DNA of 64,000 nucleotides, from contig DIDS01000033.1 in assembly GCA_002418265.1 (NCBI GenBank), positions 168,966-232,965 on the forward strand. The letters are read 5' to 3'. Of the stretch, positions 57,154 to 64,000 are shown one piece after another. The notes under the pieces were generated by a model. That model searched no databases and was not told where the DNA came from. It saw nothing but the letters and a program-made list of their open reading frames with translations. Numbering within the stretch: position 1 is the first letter of the stretch; every line of letters starts with the position of its first letter. Origin of the DNA: Acidimicrobiia bacterium UBA5794. GTDB lineage: Bacteria > Actinomycetota > Acidimicrobiia > Spongiisociales > UBA5794. The translations under genes were made by a program, and so were the position numbers.

Positions 57154-59387
57154 CCGTTGGGACCAATGCTCGAAGGATCGACTCATCCGACAAGGTCACC
57201 GGTGCTGCGCTCTATCCGGGTGACCTCTCGGCAGACAACGTGCTTTCCGCAAAGGTGGTCTTTTCTGATCGGCCGCATGCACGAATGGTTTCGATGGACA
57301 CCGCCGCCGCCTTTGCAGTCGATGGGGTGGTAGAGGTGGTCACCGCCGCCGACATTCCGCTCAACGAATATGGCCTGACGATGTTTGATCAGCCGGTTCT
57401 CATCGGTGTGGATGGAACAGGTAAGTCACATATCCCGTCCAACATCTCACGATGGGAAGCAGACCAAGTTGCCATCGTCATTGCAGAAACCGAAGCGTCC
57501 GCAATCGCTGGCGCGAGGGCTCTGACCATTGAATGGGAGGATCTCCCACTTGCTCCAGATCTGACCGCTGCCAAGACCGACGAGACCCTTGTCCACCCTG
57601 AGAACCCCATCAACTCGAATACTTACACCACGTTGAGGATCCGAAAGGGCGACATGGAAGCCGGCTGGGCCGAAGCAGACGTCGTGATCGAGGGTACCTA
57701 TCACCTCCCCCATCAGGAGCACGCCTACCTCCAGCCCGAGGCTGGACTGGCCTACGTCGACGCCGATGGAGTCGTGACCGTCAAAGTTGCCGGGCAGTGG
57801 ACCCATGAGGACCGCGAACAGATCGCACATGCTCTTGAACTACCCGAGCCGATGGTCCGCGTCATCTATCCAGCGATCGGTGGAGCTTTCGGCGGTCGAG
57901 AAGACATGAGCCTCCAGATTGTCTTGGCTGCTGCCGCCCTCAAGCTCCACCACCGCGGAATTGATCGTCCCGTGCGCATCGTGTGGAACCGCGAGGAAAG
58001 CATCGTTGGCCATCACAAACGACATCGTGCTGAGATAGCCACGCGGTGGGGAGCAAGGAAGGACGGGAGCATCGTCGCGGTTGAGGCCGAGGCATTTCTC
58101 GATGCAGGTGCCTACAACTACACATCGAGCAAGGTGCTTGCAAATCTTCACCTCACCATCACGGGCCCGTACAACATTGACAACGCCCACATTGACTCCC
58201 ATGCCGTGTACACACATTCGGTTCCTGGTGGGGCATTCCGCGGCTTTGGTGGCCCCCAAGGATCGTTCGTATCTGAGAACCAGATGAACAAAGTGGCCGA
58301 GGCTCTCGACATGGACCCGATCGAGATCCGACGGATCAACCTGCTCCACGACGGTGACGATTTCATCACACAGCGGCCGATGCCCGATGGGGTAAGCATC
58401 GAGACCGTCATCGATGAGCTCGTCGAGGTATCCGAGTGGGACCAACGACGGCCGATAGATGTCGTTGTGCCAAACATCAGGACACTTGGATCAAATCCTT
58501 CTGCGATCCGAACCGGGAGGGGGATGGCGTGTGCTCTCAAGAACGTCGGTTTCACTATGGGCATGCCAGAACAATGTGAAGCGACAGTCACACTCCGGGG
58601 AGATGACTACGTTGAATTCGCCGAACTCGTGCACGCCGGTGCTGATGTCGGTCAGGGGGCCCACACCGCCTTCCTTCAAATGTTGGCAGAAGCCGTGGAC
58701 ATTCCCTTCGAGAATGTAACGGGTTCCTTCTCCGACACGGCAACCAGCGGCAACTCGGGCTCGGCATCAGCGTCGCGGCTCACGTTCATGGCTGGAAACT
58801 CCATCCAAGGTGCGACCGAAGAAGCCAAAAAGGCATGGATTGATGGAGATCGGCCAGCGCTCGGCCATTTCCGCTACGTTCCTCCACCGACCGAAGCCAT
58901 GGACCCCACGACGGGCAAGGGCAACGTCTTCTTCGCTCTTGGCTATGTTGCCGAGATCGTCGAGATCGCCGTGGATGTCGAAACCGGTCACGTACGTGTT
59001 GGGACGGTCTATTGCGCTGTCGACGTCGGGAAGGCGATCAATCCGACACTGGTCCGTGGACAGGTTGAGGGAGCCATCGTGCAAGCCCATGGCTACGCAC
59101 TTACGGAACGTCTCAGGGTCAAAGATGGGAGGATCGAGAATCCAACCCTTTCTGGCTACTTGGTACCTGGCAGCATGGATACCCCAGATCGTATCGAGAC
59201 GATCAGTGTTGAGGTGGCCGATCCACTCGGCCCGTGGGGTGCGCGAGGTATGGCCGAAATGCCGTTCATCCCTTATGCACCGGCCGTCGTTGCAGCGCTT
59301 CACGACGCAACAGGTGTGTGGTTCGACGAGATCCCCCTGACTCCGGACCGTGTGCTTGCGGGGCTGAAAGAAGCCGGTGTCTCGTAG
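57150..59387 (+). CDS. Xanthine dehydrogenase molybdopterin subunit
   Basis: 745 aa, GTG start. RIDSSDKVTGAALYPGDL, LQPEAGLAYVD, GGAFGGREDM, GAFRGFGGPQ, and the Glu in PLGPWGARGMAEMPFIPYAPAV; here GARGMAE replaces the usual GxKGxGE, with Glu retained. It is the catalytic subunit with the preceding fusion protein. Probably xanthine or hypoxanthine oxidation. Confidence 0.93.
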   Translation: MTVGTNARRIDSSDKVTGAALYPGDLSADNVLSAKVVFSDRPHARMVSMDTAAAFAVDGVVEVVTAADIPLNEYGLTMFDQPVLIGVDGTGKSHIPSNISRWEADQVAIVIAETEASAIAGARALTIEWEDLPLAPDLTAAKTDETLVHPENPINSNTYTTLRIRKGDMEAGWAEADVVIEGTYHLPHQEHAYLQPEAGLAYVDADGVVTVKVAGQWTHEDREQIAHALELPEPMVRVIYPAIGGAFGGREDMSLQIVLAAAALKLHHRGIDRPVRIVWNREESIVGHHKRHRAEIATRWGARKDGSIVAVEAEAFLDAGAYNYTSSKVLANLHLTITGPYNIDNAHIDSHAVYTHSVPGGAFRGFGGPQGSFVSENQMNKVAEALDMDPIEIRRINLLHDGDDFITQRPMPDGVSIETVIDELVEVSEWDQRRPIDVVVPNIRTLGSNPSAIRTGRGMACALKNVGFTMGMPEQCEATVTLRGDDYVEFAELVHAGADVGQGAHTAFLQMLAEAVDIPFENVTGSFSDTATSGNSGSASASRLTFMAGNSIQGATEEAKKAWIDGDRPALGHFRYVPPPTEAMDPTTGKGNVFFALGYVAEIVEIAVDVETGHVRVGTVYCAVDVGKAINPTLVRGQVEGAIVQAHGYALTERLRVKDGRIENPTLSGYLVPGSMDTPDRIETISVEVADPLGPWGARGMAEMPFIPYAPAVVAALHDATGVWFDEIPLTPDRVLAGLKEAGVS

Positions 59388-59412
59388 ACCTGTCGGATCT
59401 CTTGTGGATCGA

Positions 59413-59418
59413 TAGGGT
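59413..59418 (+). promoter_or_regulatory. Candidate -10 hexamer TAGGGT
   Basis: Ends 6 nt before the ATG at 59425; suggests that the metallo-hydrolase has its own transcript. Confidence 0.4.
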
Positions 59419-59424
59419 CTGGGT

Positions 59425-60096
59425 ATGGAAACGGTCACCGATGGTGTGTACCTGATCTCACGGGGATCAAATGCGTACATCGTTGATGGGGACGACGGCG
59501 TCGTGCTTGTCGACACAGGACTACCGAAGCGCCACGGTCTGATCATCGAGGGTCTGTCCGACATTGGTCGATCAACCAAGGACGTCCGCGCCATCCTCAT
59601 CACACACGCACACTTCGACCATTTCGGTGGCGCCGCCGCTCTCAGGTCTGCATCCGATGCGGCCGTGTACGCATCCCACGTGGACGCGATGGTCATTCGG
59701 GGAGACAAGCCAGCCGAGCCCCCACCGGTGTTGGAACGACTTCCTTTCATCACGTCGCTGATGACAATCATGCCCCAAGCGGCATCACTTGCCGTGGATC
59801 ACATCGTCGCCGAGGGGTTCGATCAGGAACTCCCGGAAGACTTCACGGCCATCGACACGCCAGGGCACACCGAGGGACATCTGTCGTATCTGCTGAACCG
59901 CCGCGGTGGCATCCTCTTTGTTGGTGACGCCGCGAACAACGCGAACGGATCGATCAAGCGGGGTTGGTTCAACCGATCAACAGACACGATCGAAGGCAGC
60001 ATCCACCATCTGGCATCGTTCGAATTCGAGACGGCGGTCTTCGGCCACAGCGGTCCACTCAGATCGGGTGCCTCAGCAGCGTTTTGTCGGTACTAG
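59425..60096 (+). CDS. Metallo-beta-lactamase-fold hydrolase
   Basis: 223 aa. ITHAHFDHFGG, TPGHTEGHLSYLL, FVGDAANN and AVFGHSGPLRSG give the HxHxDH, H, D and H ligands. No substrate clue beyond the purine neighbours. The last few residues (FCRY) adjoin the composition change at about 60.1 kb, so the end may have been altered by recombination. Confidence 0.87.
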   Translation: METVTDGVYLISRGSNAYIVDGDDGVVLVDTGLPKRHGLIIEGLSDIGRSTKDVRAILITHAHFDHFGGAAALRSASDAAVYASHVDAMVIRGDKPAEPPPVLERLPFITSLMTIMPQAASLAVDHIVAEGFDQELPEDFTAIDTPGHTEGHLSYLLNRRGGILFVGDAANNANGSIKRGWFNRSTDTIEGSIHHLASFEFETAVFGHSGPLRSGASAAFCRY

Positions 60097-60336
60097 AAAA
60101 TCCAACACGGCGTATCCAAAAAAGCCACAAAGACGGACTCGCAGGCTCAAGGTCCGGGCGAACCAAATCAATCAGCCGAGTCGGATTTTCGACTACCACC
60201 ACCGCCGTCAGTCGGTGGGCACCCGAGGTCTCAATGGTGAGGGTATGGTTTGGCATCTCAAGGATCCCAACCGGGACCGAACGATGTTTTGTTGGCTTGT
60301 CGAGTGACATCAAACCGTCAAGGAGAGAGGATTGTT
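60097..60336. other. Gap at the boundary to a different module
   Basis: No gene seen. AT-richer stretch right after the stop (GAAAATCC near 60097 and CGGATTTTC near 60181 can pair in part), then a normal-looking leader ending in AAGGAGAGAGG before the SDR gene. No transposase, tRNA or integrase signature found. Confidence 0.5.
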
Positions 60337-61107
60337 ATGCCGTCGCATGAGAACCGTCGTGCTCTAGTCACCGGCGCTGGCTCGGGTATCGGTCGAGGTG
60401 TCGCCCGGCGGCTGGCAGGTGAGGGGGCGGCCGTCGCCTTGCTGGACGTGAACCGAGAGACAGCGTCCTCCGTTGCCGACGAGATCATCAGAGACGGAGG
60501 CGAGGCCGTGGTCGTAGTCGCTGACGTTCGAGACCGTGTGGCGGTGCGTGAGGCGATCGCAACGGCGGGTGCAGCGCTCGGTGGCATCGACTATCTGGTC
60601 AACAACGCTGGTTTGATCACCATGAGCGCGTTCGAGCAGACCACTGACGAGGAGTGGGATCTCGTGATGGATGTCAACTGCAAGGGGATGTTCGTCGTCA
60701 CCCAGGAGGCACTGCCATATCTGCGTGATGCGGGCGAGGGTGCAGCGGTGGTGAATCTGTCCACGGTCGAGGCCGAGGTCGTGGTGTCCTCACAGGGATC
60801 CTGCCAAGTGCACTACAACGCGTCGAAGGGCGGCGTACGAATGTTGACCAAGGCCATGGCAGCGGAGTTATCGCGGTACGGCATTCGAGTGAACGCGGTC
60901 GCACCCGGCCCTGTGGCCACCAACTTCATCCCCGGTCTGAGCCACGACGACGTGGATGTGCGTTCGTTCATGGACGCACGATTGCTGATCAAGCGGTCCG
61001 CCACGCCAGACGACATCGCCGCGGCGATCTCCTTCTTGCTTTCCACTGACGCATCGTATATCACCGGTGTCCAGCTTCCCGTCGACGGCGGATGGCTTGT
61101 TCGATGA
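60337..61107 (+). CDS. Short-chain dehydrogenase/reductase
   Basis: 256 aa. TGAGSGIGRGVA (cofactor), NNAGL, Ser in NLSTVEAE, Y-N-A-S-K, PVDGGWLVR end. Preceded by AAGGAGAGAGG. Classic SDR; NAD(P)-dependent oxidation or reduction of an alcohol. ATGA overlap with the ligase gene. Confidence 0.9.
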   Translation: MPSHENRRALVTGAGSGIGRGVARRLAGEGAAVALLDVNRETASSVADEIIRDGGEAVVVVADVRDRVAVREAIATAGAALGGIDYLVNNAGLITMSAFEQTTDEEWDLVMDVNCKGMFVVTQEALPYLRDAGEGAAVVNLSTVEAEVVVSSQGSCQVHYNASKGGVRMLTKAMAAELSRYGIRVNAVAPGPVATNFIPGLSHDDVDVRSFMDARLLIKRSATPDDIAAAISFLLSTDASYITGVQLPVDGGWLVR

Positions 61108-62453
61108 ACGCCACCGATCGACTCGATCCCACCGACCTCGCCGACTACGACACAGTCATCATCGCAGGGATCGACATGTACGGGAGGCTGTTCGGCAAGC
61201 GAATCCCGGTGCGTCGCTGGAAAGAGATCGCCTCCGACGGATTGCACGTTTGCACCTCCGTCTACGCGTGGGACGTCGCCCAAGAGCTGGGTACGTTGAA
61301 GGTCGACTACGCAGGTGACCACACGGGATGGCACGATTTCCGACTCGTCCCCGACGTCGGCACGCTGCGCCGTGCGGCATGGTTGGACGCAACCGCCATC
61401 GTGCTGGCCGACAGCGTCGATGAGCACTCTGACGCGCTGGTCCCGATCGCTCCACGTACCATATTGCGCACGGCTGTCGACCAGCTTGGTCACCGCTCCT
61501 TCGTTGCGACCGAACTTGAGTTCCACCTGTACAAGGGCACTCCGGCACAGCTACGTGCGAGCGGGTATCACGATCTCGAACCAACCACAGATGTGCACTG
61601 CGACTACAACATCGCCGAAGGTGACCTGTACGAGGAGTTTTTCGCCAGTCTGCGCACGGTGCTGGACGCATCAGGGGTTCCGGTCGAGGTCGCGCAGGTC
61701 GAATACGGTCCGGGCCAGTGGGAGATCAATCTTGAGTACGCCGCTCCGGTGGAAATGGCCGACCGACATACGCTGTTCAAGCACATCGTGCGGCACGTTG
61801 CAGCCACCAACGGCTTTACCGCGACTTTCATGCCGCGTCCACTCACCGATGGCATGGGCAGCTCCTGTCACATCCACGTGTCGTTACGCGACAAGGACGA
61901 CATCCCGCTGTTCTACGACAAAGAGGCTGAACACACCGTATCCGCGTCGTTACGCAATGCCGTTGCCGGAATTCTGAACCTGATCCCTGACCTGATGCTG
62001 ACCTATGCGCCCACCGTCAACTCCATGCGGCGCATTCTTACCGCGGACTTCGCTGGTAACGGACTGACGTGGGGCTACGACAACCGCACCACGACGTGTC
62101 GGATCATCACGGGTTCGCCCACGACGAATCGCGTCGAGCTGCGCCTTCCGGGAGCCGACGCCAATCCGTACCTCGCCCTCGCTGCTGCACTCGGCTCAGT
62201 GCGTTATGGCATCGAAGAGCACCTCGACCCAGGACCACCGGTCAGCGGCGACGGCTACGCGACGGCCGACGTTTCAAAGCTGCCGACAACGCTTGGTGAT
62301 GCGGCCGCGGCCTTCCGGTCCAGTAGTGCTGCGCGTGCCCTGCTCGGCGACGCTGTCGTCGAGCACTACAGCTCGGTCGCCGACCACGAATGGTCGACAT
62401 TCCTGCGTACGGTCAGCGACTGGGACCGAAGCCGATACCTTGACAGCATCTGA
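61104..62453 (+). CDS. Glutamine-synthetase-family ligase (gamma-glutamyl amine type)
   Basis: 449 aa. GIDMYGRLFGKRIPV start typical of non-housekeeping GS-like enzymes, VATELEFHLY, GQWEINLEY, HIHVSLRD, NSMRRI and NRTTTCRIITG and VELRLPGADANPYLALAA. All GS active-site blocks are present. With an SDR and aldehyde dehydrogenase it resembles gamma-glutamylation routes for amine breakdown, but the amine is unknown. Confidence 0.88.
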   Translation: MNATDRLDPTDLADYDTVIIAGIDMYGRLFGKRIPVRRWKEIASDGLHVCTSVYAWDVAQELGTLKVDYAGDHTGWHDFRLVPDVGTLRRAAWLDATAIVLADSVDEHSDALVPIAPRTILRTAVDQLGHRSFVATELEFHLYKGTPAQLRASGYHDLEPTTDVHCDYNIAEGDLYEEFFASLRTVLDASGVPVEVAQVEYGPGQWEINLEYAAPVEMADRHTLFKHIVRHVAATNGFTATFMPRPLTDGMGSSCHIHVSLRDKDDIPLFYDKEAEHTVSASLRNAVAGILNLIPDLMLTYAPTVNSMRRILTADFAGNGLTWGYDNRTTTCRIITGSPTTNRVELRLPGADANPYLALAAALGSVRYGIEEHLDPGPPVSGDGYATADVSKLPTTLGDAAAAFRSSSAARALLGDAVVEHYSSVADHEWSTFLRTVSDWDRSRYLDSI

Positions 62454-62565
62454 TGCGTCCACCTGAGCTCGCGTGCGACGCACCCGGATACGCCCTCCGC
62501 TCACCGATCCGCCACGGTGAACCCAATTGGTTCAAGCAAGCGCTTGAACTCACGAATGGAACGAC

Positions 62566-64000
62566 ATGACCTCGGTGACAGCACAACTCAATACGCCTCG
62601 GCAGCTGATCGATGGCATCTGGCATTTGCCTACCCACGTACTCGATCATCACCTCGTCGATCCGGCAACAGGGGCGCCCATCCAGTCCCAGGTTGCGTCG
62701 TCGCTGACCGATATCGATCTGGCAGTCGAGGCAGCCTGGCGCGCCCACCGTGCCGATCCGCTCGGGATCGGCACGCCAGAACAGCGGATCATCGCGCTCG
62801 AGACGGCTGCCGACCACCTCGACACGATCGCTCCCAAGATCGCCGAGCAGGACAGTTTGAACTCCGGCATCCCCGTCACCATCACTCGGCTGTTCGCCGG
62901 TGCTCTCGCGAGCACTTTCCGCGGTGCGGCCGCCCGCGTCATCGACGTGGCCCCGACCGACCTGTCGAGTGCAGGCCGACGCGTCACCCTCAGCAGACTC
63001 CCGCTCGGACCTGCTGCCATCCTGGCACCTTGGAACGCGCCGACTGCAGTCGCCGCGAAGAAAACGGCGTACGCCTGGGCCGCGGGATGTCCCGTCATCG
63101 TGAAACCATCCCCATGGTCACCCAACGGCACAACTCTGCTCGTCGAGATTCTCGAGCAGGCCGCTGCCACGGCCGGACTGTCTCATGTTGCTATCCAGCT
63201 CGTTCTCGGTGGCATTGATGCTGGCCAGGCATTGGCGGAGGCACCTCATGTGCGGGTGCTCAGCTTCACAGGTAGCCGTGTCGGCGGCCGGGCCGTTGCC
63301 GCAGCGGCGGCTGCCAACGTGCCATCCATCCAGCTGGAACTCGGTAGCAATAACCCAGCTCTTGTCCTTTCCGATGCTGACCTTGAGCTAACCGCAACCC
63401 AACTCGCCGCGGGCATGACCAAGCTCAACGGCGCATGGTGTGAGAGCCCGGGCACCGTCTTCGTACCTCCCTCGCTGCGTGAGGAGCTCATCGAACTCCT
63501 GTCTGTGCGGCTATCCGAACTACGAGTCGGCTCGCCACTCGATCCAGATGCCGAGTTCGGCCCGCAGTCGAACCCAGCGCAGTACGCAACCCTCCAAACG
63601 CGCCTCGGGCAGTTCATGGCGGCGGGAACCCGAACGGTAACCGTTGGGGCAATGCCGCCACAGGGGCTCTGGATTCCGCCGACGCTGGTCATCGATCCGC
63701 CCCTCGATCTTGCTGCTGCCGAGACCTTCGGGCCGGTACTCGTCCTTCGCACCTGCTTGGACACATCTACAGCGCTCGTCGAAGCAGCAAGCTTGGAAAC
63801 CGGACTCGCCGGCTACGTCTTCACCCGTTCAATAGATGAAGGCCACCGCATCGGACGCCTCCTCCCCGTTGGAGAGGTCAAGATCAACGGGACAAGCCTG
63901 CTCGACATGAGCGAACATTCGACGCAAGAGTTCTGGTACGGCTCCGGCGTGGGCAGACACGGTGACGCTGAGCTGCTGCGCTTGTTCACGGGAGCCCGCA
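62566..64000 (+). CDS. Aldehyde dehydrogenase (cut by window end)
   Basis: 478 codons visible, no stop. Begins MTSVTAQLNTPRQLIDGIW; ALDH features PLGPAAILAPWNAPT, VIVKPSPWSPNG, VLSFTGSRVGGR, QLELGSNNPALVLSDAD (general-base Glu), catalytic Cys in GAWCESPGTVFVP, and ETFGPVLVLR. The usual GQ-C context is GAWC. Third gene of the module with SDR and GS-like ligase, 112 nt after the latter. Confidence 0.88.
   Translation, partial: MTSVTAQLNTPRQLIDGIWHLPTHVLDHHLVDPATGAPIQSQVASSLTDIDLAVEAAWRAHRADPLGIGTPEQRIIALETAADHLDTIAPKIAEQDSLNSGIPVTITRLFAGALASTFRGAAARVIDVAPTDLSSAGRRVTLSRLPLGPAAILAPWNAPTAVAAKKTAYAWAAGCPVIVKPSPWSPNGTTLLVEILEQAAATAGLSHVAIQLVLGGIDAGQALAEAPHVRVLSFTGSRVGGRAVAAAAAANVPSIQLELGSNNPALVLSDADLELTATQLAAGMTKLNGAWCESPGTVFVPPSLREELIELLSVRLSELRVGSPLDPDAEFGPQSNPAQYATLQTRLGQFMAAGTRTVTVGAMPPQGLWIPPTLVIDPPLDLAAAETFGPVLVLRTCLDTSTALVEAASLETGLAGYVFTRSIDEGHRIGRLLPVGEVKINGTSLLDMSEHSTQEFWYGSGVGRHGDAELLRLFTGAR

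Noticed and set aside
57840..59771. Long antisense frames under the molybdopterin subunit and MBL gene
   Set aside because: Shadow frames; the plus-strand genes have full catalytic motifs.
60080..60200. Integron attC site or IS terminal repeat
   Set aside because: Only a partial GAAAATCC/GGATTTTC complementarity; no integrase, transposase or target duplication visible.

Overview
The window is dense, moderately GC-rich (about 60% by eye) bacterial DNA with short intergenic gaps and many 1-8 bp ATGA/GTGA/TTGA gene overlaps. Gene content points to an actinobacterium, most likely an Acidimicrobiia-type lineage. The signs are a PpiB-type lipoprotein next to a basic single-membrane-helix protein, a possible acyl-CoA carboxylase epsilon-like subunit beside methylmalonyl-CoA epimerase, class II FBPase (GlpX), frequent GTG/TTG starts, and many genes that look leaderless. 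At least fifteen starts are preceded by a TANNCT-like -10 hexamer ending only 6-8 nt before the start codon. The taxonomic placement is inference.

Layout. 1-3.3 kb: an NfeD-like membrane protein, a pseudo-receiver protein, a CorC/HlyC-family protein and tRNA-Pro(CGG) with a terminator. 3.4-8.3 kb: an enoyl-CoA hydratase/isomerase, asd and lysC in one minus-strand unit, a cyclophilin lipoprotein, a 55-aa membrane protein and a PHP phosphoesterase. 8.35-13.9 kb: a histidine operon (hisG-hisB-hisH-hisF-hisA/I/E-hisD) preceded by a His-rich leader peptide and a textbook four-segment attenuator; HisA, HisI and HisE are fused in one chain. 13.9-19.2 kb: a histidine kinase, mce, an AccE-like protein, a USP/CBS protein, a thiolase and glpX. 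19.2-23.6 kb: a region rich in small repeats with a DUF3524 (tRNA-queuosine mannosyltransferase-like) glycosyltransferase, a Fic protein with a perfect 14-bp inverted repeat upstream, a remnant of a second glycosyltransferase start, and an ECF sigma/anti-sigma-like pair. 23.6-26.8 kb: recR, ybaB and dnaX plus a nucleotidase. 26.9-32.3 kb: a PhnD-PhnC-PhnE transporter whose permease is cut by an in-frame TAG, then a dGTPase. 32.3-45.7 kb: assorted genes including a nitroreductase, dodecin, an M23 peptidase, a seven-repeat calcium-loop protein, an MFS transporter without a normal start codon, a DksA-like protein, an XRE-cupin fusion, a baeRF-like protein, a two-component system and the threonine-to-glycine pair kbl-tdh.

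46.0-60.1 kb is a divergent purine/ureide catabolic island. The minus-strand operon runs nitrilase-type amidohydrolase, fused 2Fe-2S/molybdopterin hydroxylase (XdhD-like), SsnA, YgfK-like and diaminopropionate ammonia-lyase. The plus-strand operon runs beta-ureidopropionase-type hydrolase, MTH1187/DUF77, stand-alone HTH, guanine-deaminase-like, FAD+2Fe-2S fusion and a molybdopterin subunit. The two operons diverge from an AT-rich control region with a TGTCAAA-N5-TTTGACA palindrome. Together they look able to hydroxylate, deaminate and open purine rings and to release ammonia and pyruvate through 2,3-diaminopropionate. A metallo-hydrolase follows. From about 60.1 kb to the end lies a different-looking module: SDR dehydrogenase, glutamine-synthetase-like ligase and an aldehyde dehydrogenase that runs off the edge.

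The most notable observations are the his attenuator, the HisA-HisI-HisE fusion, the amber-split PhnE with a lamin-tail-like insert, the leaderless promoter signature, and the composition and operator of the purine island.
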